Part shown: positions 1 to 7,278 of the stretch, in pieces
Layout of the letters: every line of letters starts with the position of its first letter
How positions within the stretch are numbered: position 1 is the first letter of the stretch
DNA from: Bacteroidota bacterium
GTDB taxonomy: Bacteria > Bacteroidota > Bacteroidia > Cytophagales > Cyclobacteriaceae
DNA: 8,102 bases
Reading direction: 5' to 3'
Assembly: GCA_024643595.1 (NCBI GenBank)
Contig: JAHEMS010000145.1
Span: 1-8,102, forward strand
Program-made: the position numbers and the translations under genes
The notes under the pieces: generated by a model
What the model saw: only the letters and a program-made list of their open reading frames with translations
Told to the model about the DNA's origin: nothing
Database searches by the model: none

Positions 1-2260
1 GGTTTATACATTGGTTACGGATGGGAAAGACGTATTAGCGGGCGGGCTAACCGGTTCTGGCAAAATTATCGAAAGGATAGAAAGTCCGAGATCTTATGAA
101 TTGTTTTCGGATGTATCTGGCGTTTTCTCCAGCGTTTATCATAATCAACAAGCATTTTTCTGCAGCGATACTAAGTTGATTATTTATTCATTCGCCTTGC
201 AAAAGGTAGCTGCCATACTTGAAAAGAATTCGGATACAGGTAATTTTCTTGGCGTTTTCAACCTCGGTGATCATGTAGTAGTAACTACAGAGAGCAATCG
301 TTTATATGCGATAAAGAACAATCAACTCGTTGCGATCGATTTTGATAAAACCAATTTTCTTTTTTCCAATTCATCTCCATCAAACAAAGCTGTTTTAATC
401 GGCACCAACGAGAATCGTATATACATTTGGAAAGATCAGGAGTTGAAAGAAGTTGTACTTCAGCAATCTGAATTCTTAATCAATAATATTCTCGTAGATG
501 GCGTGTGGGCGTCTGAAAACAGGTTGGCGTTAGGTACACAACGGGGTGGTGTTATTTTTGTCAATCCTTCTACGGGTGTCACCGAAGAAATTATTGATTA
601 TGCATCAGGCTTACCAGATAACGAAGTATTTAGCTTGCTGAGAGATAAAAATGAAGGAGTGTGGGTAGCTCATGAATATGGCTTTACCCGTATTGCTACC
701 AATTTACCATTTCGTGCTTTCCATCATTATCCTGGGTTGAATGGAAATTTGTTGTGCATAAGCCCCTTTCAGGATAGAATTTATGTGGGCACTACTTTGG
801 GCTTATTTGTGCTCAGCCAAACGAATTTCGAAGACCCCGACCTATTGACCCCGACCTTTGAATATTTAAAGGTGAATTCCATCGAAGGCAAAGTAAACCA
901 GTTGGTGGAAATAGATGGATATTTATTTGCTTATGGTGCAAGTGGGTTGTATGAGGTCGATGATCTAAACGCCAGACCCATCATTCAAGAGTCGGTGCGC
1001 CATGTGTATCCATCCAACGCGCTTAACCAGGTATTAATCTGTACCATGAATAATGAGATCAAATCCTATATTCCTTCGAAAGAAGATTGGCGCGAAACCC
1101 ATTTATTTGATACGCTCAAGAATCATTTTAGCTATGTGTTTGAAGATAAACTGGACAACGTTTGGTTATGTGGGAGTACGACTATTTACAAAGTAGAAGC
1201 ATTAGATAATGAAATCATTGAAGTTCTTCAATATCCAATTCAGAACCCAACGAATGATGAAACACTGGGCCTTTCCCTGGGGAGCGAAGTATATGTGGTC
1301 TCGTCCGGTCAGTTTATGCACTATGCTGGATCAGGATTTGAAAAATATGATTCACTTTCGGGAGGTCACAGATATTTTGCGTCTGCTGGTAATTTTTGGT
1401 TTAACGATGGAGATAAATGGAGGACAATAGATCTCAAACTTCAGGCAATGAAGCTGGAGTGGTTAGGGATTTTTCCGAATTTGCGGTTTTTGTCTACGGA
1501 TGATAAAAACAACGGCTTATGGACAATAACAGACACCAATGAGTTGTATCAATTCAATAACGAGCAGGCTGATTCCAGCGATTCATTGTATCCGTTGTTT
1601 TTAAGAGAAGTGCGAGGATCGGAGATAAAACTAACCAGCGAAGTTGAAGTTGATCAAAAAGAGGGAGCCTTTTCATTTGAGTTTATACGTGCCGACTACA
1701 TCGGCACACATGCCAATTTTTATAGATACCTGGTGAAGGGACTTAATATGAAATGGTCTCCATGGTCGACCTCAAACAACGTTATTAATTTTTCATACCT
1801 GCCAGCTGGGAAATATCAACTGGTCGTTCAATCCAAGAATGCGTTAGGTGACGTATCAGGCTTAGAGGAAGTTGCTTTTCAAGTAAAGCCTCCGTATTGG
1901 AAACGATGGTGGTTTTATGCTCTTGAATTTATGGTTTTCAGTATTTTAGTTTCTCTTTCTGTACAACTTGGAAGGAGCAATGCCCGCTATCGCTTTCTTA
2001 GTCAGATATTGACCATCCTCACGGTGATCATGCTCATAGAGTTTATTCAGACGGCGATCACTTCGCTGATTAACTCTCATAGCTCACCAGTAATTGATTT
2101 CTTCATTCAGGTGATCATTGCACTTTTGGTTTTTCCGATAGAGATTGTTGCTCGCAAGACGATCAGGAAGATTGTACACGACAAATATGCGGTTCAGCGA
2201 CTCTTTAATGACCCAAAGGAATCGGACAGAAATTTAAAGGAGTATGAAGAAATTCATTAA
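1..2260 (+). CDS. Regulator-propeller/Y_Y_Y sensor-like membrane protein, 5' partial
   Basis: The reading frame is open from the first base of the window (codons from base 2). The TTG at 11 is therefore probably an internal leucine and the true start lies upstream. Counting from that TTG, 749 residues are visible. Most are short beta-rich repeats typical of Reg_prop beta-propellers; the clearest runs from about residue 200 to 229 (GLPDNEVFSLLRDKNEGVWV), with another around the stretch FEDKLDNVWLCG. Residues about 560-626 match a Y_Y_Y domain, ending in the usual PPYWKRWWF junction (627-635). Three hydrophobic segments follow (about 635-655, 665-690, 697-717), then a charged tail of about 30 residues. 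In hybrid two-component systems of Bacteroidota this propeller plus Y_Y_Y unit is periplasmic and senses ligands, often glycans. Here no histidine kinase, GGDEF, LytTR or AraC-type output domain follows, so the signalling partner is unknown. The family call is firm; the function is inferred. Confidence 0.85.
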   Translation, partial: VYTLVTDGKDVLAGGLTGSGKIIERIESPRSYELFSDVSGVFSSVYHNQQAFFCSDTKLIIYSFALQKVAAILEKNSDTGNFLGVFNLGDHVVVTTESNRLYAIKNNQLVAIDFDKTNFLFSNSSPSNKAVLIGTNENRIYIWKDQELKEVVLQQSEFLINNILVDGVWASENRLALGTQRGGVIFVNPSTGVTEEIIDYASGLPDNEVFSLLRDKNEGVWVAHEYGFTRIATNLPFRAFHHYPGLNGNLLCISPFQDRIYVGTTLGLFVLSQTNFEDPDLLTPTFEYLKVNSIEGKVNQLVEIDGYLFAYGASGLYEVDDLNARPIIQESVRHVYPSNALNQVLICTMNNEIKSYIPSKEDWRETHLFDTLKNHFSYVFEDKLDNVWLCGSTTIYKVEALDNEIIEVLQYPIQNPTNDETLGLSLGSEVYVVSSGQFMHYAGSGFEKYDSLSGGHRYFASAGNFWFNDGDKWRTIDLKLQAMKLEWLGIFPNLRFLSTDDKNNGLWTITDTNELYQFNNEQADSSDSLYPLFLREVRGSEIKLTSEVEVDQKEGAFSFEFIRADYIGTHANFYRYLVKGLNMKWSPWSTSNNVINFSYLPAGKYQLVVQSKNALGDVSGLEEVAFQVKPPYWKRWWFYALEFMVFSILVSLSVQLGRSNARYRFLSQILTILTVIMLIEFIQTAITSLINSHSSPVIDFFIQVIIALLVFPIEIVARKTIRKIVHDKYAVQRLFNDPKESDRNLKEYEEIH

Positions 2261-2286
2261 TTTCACCCAATCTCAAACTCCCCAAT

Positions 2287-3048
2287 ATGAAAACCTTTTC
2301 TGCTGTTTTACTTCTTTCTTTTTTTATTTGGGCTTGTACAACAAAGCCTGAAACTAAGTCATTGGCGGAGCAAAATCCAGCCATGGAAGGCTTTGACCTG
2401 GATGGATCGGATCCCTCCGCTATTCAGCTTGCTGATAGTATTATGCATGCCATGGGTGGCCGCGAAAACTGGGACAAAACCCGCTACATTTCCTGGACCT
2501 TTTCCGGTCGCAGAGACTTAGTGTGGGATAAAACCACTGGGAGGGTTCGGATTTATAACAAGCCGGATAGTACAACCTACCTGGTTAATGTGAGTACCGG
2601 GGAAGGAAGGGTCAGGATAAAAGGCAAGGAAATTACGGAGCCCGATAGTTTGAAAAAACTGGTTGCTAAAGCAAAAGGTATATGGATAAACGACTCTTAT
2701 TGGCTGGTCATGCCCTTTAAATTAAAAGATACGGGAGTTACACTTAGGTATATGGGAGAAGACACCCTGCAAGGAGGTCTATTCAATACCCTGATATTAA
2801 CATTTAAAGATGTTGGGGTGACGCCTCAAAATAAGTATAAATTGTATGTGGACATCAAGGATAAACTAGTCCGTAACTGGGCTTATTATTCCAACTCCTC
2901 ACAGGATACTGCTAACTTTGTGAGACCATGGGATAATTACCAGAAATATGGAAATATTCTTCTCTCTGCAGATCGTTCTGATAAGGCGGGCCCATCAAAT
3001 GTTAAAGTAGATGACACGTTGCCTGACGCCTTATTCAATGAATTTTAA
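2287..3048 (+). CDS. Lipoprotein of unknown function, LolA-like/DUF6503-like
   Basis: This 253-residue protein begins with a lipoprotein signal peptide: a lysine at 2, a hydrophobic core at 6-15 and a lipobox ending in Cys17 (FIWAC). The few residues after Cys17 are not rich in Asp or Glu, so the acidic surface-export signal described for some Bacteroidota lipoproteins is not evident. A periplasm-facing location is my inference. The mature part starts with a helix around 46-63 (ADSIMHAMGGRENW), followed by beta-strand-rich sequence with a WLVMPFKL segment at 139-146. This pattern of a helix with 'GG..W', then strands and a 'W..MPFKL' block, resembles Bacteroidota proteins annotated as DUF6503 or with a LolA-like half-barrel. 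I recognise it only by resemblance. No catalytic motif is visible. The gene starts 26 bases after the propeller gene and ends 12 bases before the DinB-like gene, which suggests co-transcription. Confidence 0.8.
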   Translation: MKTFSAVLLLSFFIWACTTKPETKSLAEQNPAMEGFDLDGSDPSAIQLADSIMHAMGGRENWDKTRYISWTFSGRRDLVWDKTTGRVRIYNKPDSTTYLVNVSTGEGRVRIKGKEITEPDSLKKLVAKAKGIWINDSYWLVMPFKLKDTGVTLRYMGEDTLQGGLFNTLILTFKDVGVTPQNKYKLYVDIKDKLVRNWAYYSNSSQDTANFVRPWDNYQKYGNILLSADRSDKAGPSNVKVDDTLPDALFNEF

Positions 3049-3060
3049 TCTGACTATGCT

Positions 3061-3576
3061 ATGCTATTAAATCTCGAGACGGTACCTCACTTTTATAAAA
3101 ACTATGTAAAACAGATTGAGGAAACCGATTTGTTACAGGCGCTTCGGATCTCCGGTCATCGATGTCTTGAGTTGGTTCACTCTATTCCAGAGGGAAAAGA
3201 GGACTACCGATACGCGGATGGCAAATGGAGTATCCGGGAGGTATTTTGTCATATGATTGATGCCGAACGAATATTTGCCTATCGTGCTTTACGGTTTGCC
3301 CGTAATGACAGAACTCCATTAGCGGGTTTCGAGGAAAAAGATTATGCGCCTCAGGCGAATGCATCGGGCCGCAGCATTCAAAAAATAGCTGCTGAGATGG
3401 CACACCTTCGGTCGTCCACTATCGACTTATTCGAAGGATTCACGCCTGATATGTTCATCAGAAAAGGGGCAGCCAATAAAAATGAGCTTTCAGTAAATGC
3501 ATTAGGTTTTATTATAGCTGGTCACGAAACACACCACTGCAATGTTCTGAAAGAGCGGTATCTTTCGGGCGTATGA
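3061..3576 (+). CDS. DinB family protein (putative metal-dependent enzyme)
   Basis: The 171-residue product has the size and features of the DinB/YfiT-like four-helix bundle superfamily. The block GKWSIREVFCHMIDAERIFA (54-73) supplies the first expected metal-ligand histidine, His64. The C-terminal GHETHH (154-159) supplies His155 and His159 in HxxxH spacing, so the metal-binding triad looks complete. The sequence YRALRFARND after the first block is typical of a Bacteroidota subgroup. Members of the superfamily include thiol-dependent transferases and hydrolases, but the substrate of this subgroup is unknown to me. Despite the name, nothing links it to DNA polymerase IV. There is no signal peptide, so it is probably cytoplasmic. 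Its TGA stop overlaps the next gene's ATG (ATGA at 3573-3576), implying translational coupling with the S13 peptidase gene. Confidence 0.9.
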   Translation: MLLNLETVPHFYKNYVKQIEETDLLQALRISGHRCLELVHSIPEGKEDYRYADGKWSIREVFCHMIDAERIFAYRALRFARNDRTPLAGFEEKDYAPQANASGRSIQKIAAEMAHLRSSTIDLFEGFTPDMFIRKGAANKNELSVNALGFIIAGHETHHCNVLKERYLSGV

Positions 3577-4856
3577 GTAGAGTAATTAATTGTTGTTTTA
3601 TTTTATTGGTGAGTGTAGCGTGTTCGCCAAAGCGATACGTGACTAAGGAAGTTATTCGCCTCGAAGAAGAATTAAAAGAGCATACTGGATTTTTGTTGTA
3701 TGACCCAGCTTCCGGGAAGAACTTAATTGAACATCAATCTGATCGGTACTTTACGCCGGCATCCAACACCAAAATTTTTACTTTTTATTCATCCCTAAAA
3801 TTGCTTGGGGATTCCGCTGTATCGATAAAGTATATTCAAAAAGCAGATTCACTTATTTTTTGGGGGGCAGGAGACGCATCATTTCTATATCCAAATGCCT
3901 TTGATAATCGGAAACTTTTTGATTTTCTGTCTTTAGCACAAGGTAAGTTATTCTTTTCTTCCTCTAATTTTCAGACCGAGACAATGGGGCCTGGCTGGGC
4001 GTGGGATGATTATCCTTATTATTATTCTGCGGAAAGAACCCCATTGCCGATCTACGGGAATCTTGTGAATATTAAAAAGGACGTTGACCGATTTTATTTC
4101 AGGCCGTCTTATTTTCAATTGCATTTTGCTTCGGCTTCTGAGCCCCGGGGTGATGAATTGATTTTGCGTGACCTGGATTCCAATCAACTCACGTTCTATC
4201 CTGGCAAAGCTGGCAGAAGTTCATGGCGTATTCCTTTTCGATATAGCGATGATTTAGTAGTTGAATTATTAAGTGACACTCTTAAAAGGAAAGTGGAGTT
4301 AATCAATTTGCCGCTGTCATCCGATGCTAAAATATTGCATTCAGTACCTCTTGATAGTTTATTGCGTGTGATGATGCACGACAGTGATAATTTTATTGCC
4401 GAACAATTATTGCTGCAATGCGCGAATATGGTTAGTGATACCTTAAGGCCTGAGCTTGCTATTGAATATGCTAAGAAAAATTTTCTTTCTGATTTGCCGG
4501 ATGAACCTCAATGGGTGGATGGATCGGGCTTATCGCGTTATAATTTATTTACCCCTCGCTCGATTGTTAAGCTTTGGGATAAAATCTATCGGGAAGTTCC
4601 ACGACAGCGACTTTTTCCATTGTTGGCAACCGGAGGTAAGAGCGGCACACTAAAAAATTCATACCAGGCCGATACTCCTTATATATATGGCAAGACAGGA
4701 ACACTCAGTAACAATCATACATTAAGTGGATACGTACTTACCCGCAAAGGCAGGGTTTTGATTTTCAGTATGATGAATAATAATTTTATTGTGCCCACTG
4801 GTGATGTGCGCAAGCGCATGGAAAAAATTCTATACACCATTCACGAACGTTTTTGA
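3573..4856 (+). CDS. dacB: D-Ala-D-Ala carboxypeptidase/endopeptidase, PBP4 type (peptidase S13), lipoprotein
   Basis: The 427-residue protein carries all three penicillin-binding active-site motifs in S13 order: SxxK as Ser64-Asn-Thr-Lys67 (PASNTK), SxN as Ser271-Asp-Asn273 (HDSDNF) and KTG at 374-376 (YGKTGTLSNN). The block WVDGSGLSRYN between the last two is also characteristic of the family. Such enzymes remove the terminal D-alanine from peptidoglycan stems and cut peptide cross-links in the periplasm. The N-terminus has a lipobox ending at Cys17 (VSVAC), so this form is probably membrane-anchored, whereas E. coli DacB is a soluble or loosely attached protein. The Ser64 to Ser271 distance (207 residues) is shorter than I recall for E. 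coli DacB (about 244), pointing to a reduced inserted domain. The start ATG overlaps the stop of the DinB-like gene. A putative muropeptide-acting hexosaminidase follows 17 bases downstream, which fits an envelope role. Confidence 0.93.
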   Translation: MSRVINCCFILLVSVACSPKRYVTKEVIRLEEELKEHTGFLLYDPASGKNLIEHQSDRYFTPASNTKIFTFYSSLKLLGDSAVSIKYIQKADSLIFWGAGDASFLYPNAFDNRKLFDFLSLAQGKLFFSSSNFQTETMGPGWAWDDYPYYYSAERTPLPIYGNLVNIKKDVDRFYFRPSYFQLHFASASEPRGDELILRDLDSNQLTFYPGKAGRSSWRIPFRYSDDLVVELLSDTLKRKVELINLPLSSDAKILHSVPLDSLLRVMMHDSDNFIAEQLLLQCANMVSDTLRPELAIEYAKKNFLSDLPDEPQWVDGSGLSRYNLFTPRSIVKLWDKIYREVPRQRLFPLLATGGKSGTLKNSYQADTPYIYGKTGTLSNNHTLSGYVLTRKGRVLIFSMMNNNFIVPTGDVRKRMEKILYTIHERF

Positions 4857-4873
4857 ACTATTCCTTTTTAGCA

Positions 4874-6109
4874 ATGAGAAAAACCGGATTCATTCTTTCG
4901 TTACTGTTTATTAATACGTATGTAATTAGTCAATCTATCGATTCGCTCAATATTAAAATAGGTCAGATGATTTTGATAGGTGTACCCAAAGCGGAATTGG
5001 ATGAATTAGTCTTGGAAGAAGTTAAAAGCGGAAAGGTGGGCGCACTGATTTTCTTTGAGAAAAATATTCCCAATCGATCCAATGCCTTTGCCAGTGTAAA
5101 GAAAATGACATGGACTTACCAACATGCCGCATCGATTCCTCTATTTATTTGTATTGATCAGGAAGGAGGTAAAGTGAATCGGTTGAAGGAGAAGTATGGT
5201 TTCACCAGGTCGATTACGGCCGCCTCAATAGGAAAATATGGAGATATGGATTCAGTTCGATTTTATGCAGAGGCAACCGCTGCAACATTAGCAGGATTAG
5301 GATTCAACGTAAATTTTGCCCCAACCGTGGACCTTGCCATTAATAAAGATAATACGGTGATCGTTAAACCGGAGCGATCCTATTCCAGTGATCCGGACAC
5401 CGTAGTAATGATGGCAAAAGAAGTGATAAAGGAACACAGAAAATTTGGAGTAGTGACTGCATTAAAGCATTTTCCCGGACACGGTAGTTCGAAAGAAGAT
5501 ACACACTTTGGTATTGCCGATGTTACCAATACCTGGAATGAACGCGAACTAGAGCCATTTAGAAAGTTGATTAAGGAAGGTTATGCGGATGGTGTTATGA
5601 CATCGCATATTGTGAATAAAAAACTGGACCCAAGTGGCTATCCGGGGACTTTATCAAAAGATATTCTGGACGGTATTCTACGAAAGAAACTTGGATACGA
5701 TGGCGTAGTTTTTTCGGATGACATGCAGATGCATGCAATTTCTAAAAATTATGGGCTAGAGGAAACCATTCGTATGGCAATTAATGCCGGTGTTGACATC
5801 ATGTGCTTCTCCAACAATATTCAGGGAAGTGATATTCGCACCGTTGATATTGTGCATGATATGATTAAAAAAATGGTTGCCAATGGGGAGATTACGCCAA
5901 AGCGAATTGATGAATCCTATCGGCGCATCATTCGGTTAAAAAGTAAACTCAATGCGGAACCCGTTGAAAAATATAAGGAGGAAATAGCCCGGCTTCAGAA
6001 CGAAATAGGGACACTCAATGTAAAAATGAAAGAGGCAGAAGCAGCAAAAAACAAGGAGGTAACAGATTCAAAAGACAGTAAGCGGAAAAAAAAGAAATCA
6101 AAAAGTTAG
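4874..6109 (+). CDS. Exported beta-N-acetylhexosaminidase, glycoside hydrolase family 3 (NagZ-like) with coiled-coil tail
   Basis: I chose the ATG at 4874, giving 411 residues, because it starts a normal signal peptide (MRKTG then a hydrophobic stretch to about residue 20). A TTG at 4853, seven codons earlier and overlapping the dacB stop, would add an uncharged extension. The family 3 signatures are intact: a DQEGGKVNRL substrate-binding block, KHFPGHG at 198-204 followed by Asp209-Thr-His211 (the Asp-His acid/base dyad of NagZ enzymes) and FSDDM with Asp282 as the expected nucleophile. NagZ enzymes release N-acetylglucosamine from muropeptides or chitooligosaccharides. E. coli NagZ is cytoplasmic, while this one is predicted to be periplasmic or secreted. 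The barrel ends near residue 358. A heptad-like acidic/basic coiled coil (about 362-397) and a lysine-rich end (KRKKKKSKS) follow, which compact NagZ lacks. Substrate preference cannot be read from the sequence. Confidence 0.92.
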   Translation: MRKTGFILSLLFINTYVISQSIDSLNIKIGQMILIGVPKAELDELVLEEVKSGKVGALIFFEKNIPNRSNAFASVKKMTWTYQHAASIPLFICIDQEGGKVNRLKEKYGFTRSITAASIGKYGDMDSVRFYAEATAATLAGLGFNVNFAPTVDLAINKDNTVIVKPERSYSSDPDTVVMMAKEVIKEHRKFGVVTALKHFPGHGSSKEDTHFGIADVTNTWNERELEPFRKLIKEGYADGVMTSHIVNKKLDPSGYPGTLSKDILDGILRKKLGYDGVVFSDDMQMHAISKNYGLEETIRMAINAGVDIMCFSNNIQGSDIRTVDIVHDMIKKMVANGEITPKRIDESYRRIIRLKSKLNAEPVEKYKEEIARLQNEIGTLNVKMKEAEAAKNKEVTDSKDSKRKKKKSKS

Positions 6110-6115
6110 TGAAGT

Positions 6116-6364
6116 ATGAAAAATGTATTGATCGGAATTTTACTCATCATTTCAATTGGTTCACTAACCTTTGGATACGTACAAAAAAGCAAACTTGAAG
6201 AGTCACAGTCAACTTGTATGGGGGAGAAGGTGGTTCTGGAAAAGCTAGCCCAGGATCAACAGGTGCAAGCCAGGGAATTTCAGAAAATGGCTGAGATTGC
6301 TCATCAGGAGACGGAAGTGCAACGCGCCATTTGTGAGGAACAACTGAAAGCGTTAAAGCAATAA
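6116..6364 (+). CDS. Small membrane-anchored coiled-coil protein, unknown function
   Basis: This 82-residue ORF starts six bases after the hexosaminidase stop, in the same reading frame but separated from it by two stop codons (TAG at 6107 and TGA at 6110). Residues 4-22 form one hydrophobic segment after a short Met-Lys-Asn start. Residues 24-82 are highly charged, rich in Glu, Gln, Lys and Ala, and nearly free of proline and glycine, as expected of a long helix or coiled coil. Two cysteines (34 and 73) flank this helix. There is no lipobox, so the segment is probably an uncleaved anchor with the helix in the periplasm by the positive-inside rule. I do not recognise a family. The tight spacing and the coiled-coil tail of the upstream enzyme suggest, but do not show, that the two products interact. 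Confidence 0.7.
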   Translation: MKNVLIGILLIISIGSLTFGYVQKSKLEESQSTCMGEKVVLEKLAQDQQVQAREFQKMAEIAHQETEVQRAICEEQLKALKQ

Positions 6365-6449
6365 GAAGGTTGTCCGCATTGAAGTGCAAAAAGATTAAGT
6401 TAATAGCTTAGACTGGATTGAATGTTTAATAAAAGAAAGACCAGCTACT
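6365..6449 (+). other. Intergenic gap before the hut genes
   Basis: At 85 bases this is the longest gene-free stretch in the window and the most likely place for a transcription boundary between the envelope cluster and the histidine genes. It is AT-rich. An imperfect six-pair hairpin with one G-T wobble and a three-base loop can be drawn at 6396-6410, but no T-run follows it. I could not find a convincing Bacteroidota promoter (TTG near -33 paired with TAnnTTTG near -7), so either read-through or a weak or atypical promoter is possible. Confidence 0.4.
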
Positions 6450-7247
6450 ATGGTATACAAAGTTTGGGAGGAGACTGAACAAAAGGTTCCCATTATCTTA
6501 AGTGTTCCTCATCGTGGAAGTGTTTTTCCGGACGAGGTGAAAGATCAATATAAATCATCCATGATTTCGATGCCTGATGACACGGACTGGTTTGTGGATA
6601 AGCTCTATGATTTTGCCCCCGCTATGGGTATCACCATGATCTCGGCCAATTATAGTCGTTGGGTGATTGATTTGAATCGTGACCCAAACAGTAAACCACT
6701 TTATTCTGATGGTAGAATAATTACCGGACTTTGTCCCGCTACCAATTTTCTGGGTGAGTCAATCTATAAAGATGAAAGGGCTGAAGTAGAACTTCCAGAA
6801 GTGAAACGCAGGGTAGAGCTATATTACAAACCCTATCATCAACAACTGGAAAAACTTATAGCGGAAACAAAAAAGCAGTTTGGTAAAGTATTGTTGTGGG
6901 ACTGTCATTCTATCAGACAGCAATTGCCGACTATATACAAGAAAAAATTCCCAGACTTGATACTTGGCGATGCCGATGGCACCTCGGCTTCAGCGGATTT
7001 GATTGAAACGGCATTGACTGCACTTACTACGGATAATTATTCAGTCAACCATAACCATCCTTTCAAAGGAGGGTATATCACCAGGCATTACGGGATGCCT
7101 TCATTTCATCAACATGCCTTGCAGTTAGAAATGAGTAAAATAAACTATATGGATGATGCCGAGAAAAAATATGATAAGCCCCGTTCGGATAAGATGAGGG
7201 CCCTATTGAAGGGGGTGTTTGAAAAATTGATAGAAAAATTAACGTAA
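6450..7247 (+). CDS. hutG: N-formylglutamate deformylase (N-formylglutamate amidohydrolase)
   Basis: The 265-residue product has the conserved blocks of the FGase family (PF05013): VPHRG with His21, DDTDWFVDKLY (43-53), SRWVIDLNRDP (69-79), WDCHS with His153, a PDLILGD segment, NHPFKGGYITRHYG around His203 and LQLEM with Glu227. Its length is normal for the family. The enzyme hydrolyses N-formyl-L-glutamate to L-glutamate and formate in the cytoplasm, the last step of the five-step histidine degradation route, and there is no signal peptide. The neighbouring gene encodes the preceding enzyme, HutF, which strongly supports the deformylase assignment over the unrelated arginase-like formimidoylglutamase that is also called HutG in other bacteria. 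The start ATG lies 85 bases after the small coiled-coil gene, and hutF begins 31 bases downstream, so the two hut genes are probably co-transcribed. Confidence 0.93.
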   Translation: MVYKVWEETEQKVPIILSVPHRGSVFPDEVKDQYKSSMISMPDDTDWFVDKLYDFAPAMGITMISANYSRWVIDLNRDPNSKPLYSDGRIITGLCPATNFLGESIYKDERAEVELPEVKRRVELYYKPYHQQLEKLIAETKKQFGKVLLWDCHSIRQQLPTIYKKKFPDLILGDADGTSASADLIETALTALTTDNYSVNHNHPFKGGYITRHYGMPSFHQHALQLEMSKINYMDDAEKKYDKPRSDKMRALLKGVFEKLIEKLT

Positions 7248-7278
7248 CACAAACCATAGCGAGCGAGAAAATAGTACG

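Noticed and set aside
1209..1430. 73-residue + strand frame inside the propeller gene
   Set aside because: It is an out-of-frame shadow of the beta-propeller coding sequence with no family features.
4853..4873. TTG start overlapping the dacB stop as the beginning of the hexosaminidase gene
   Set aside because: It would put seven uncharged residues before a normal signal peptide. The ATG at 4874 gives a typical Met-Arg-Lys start and needs no rare start codon.
6147..6389. 80-residue open frame on the - strand
   Set aside because: It lies over the small coiled-coil gene, shows no recognisable domain, and is best explained as a chance antisense frame.
6396..6410. Hairpin in the gap before hutG as a transcription terminator
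   Set aside because: The stem is short and AT-rich with a wobble pair, and no T-run follows on the + strand, so it would be a weak terminator at best.
6379..6416. TTG at 6379 with TAGACTGG at 6409 as a Bacteroidota-type promoter for hutG
   Set aside because: Only four of the six defined bases of the -7 element match, and the 27-base spacing is too long for the known consensus.
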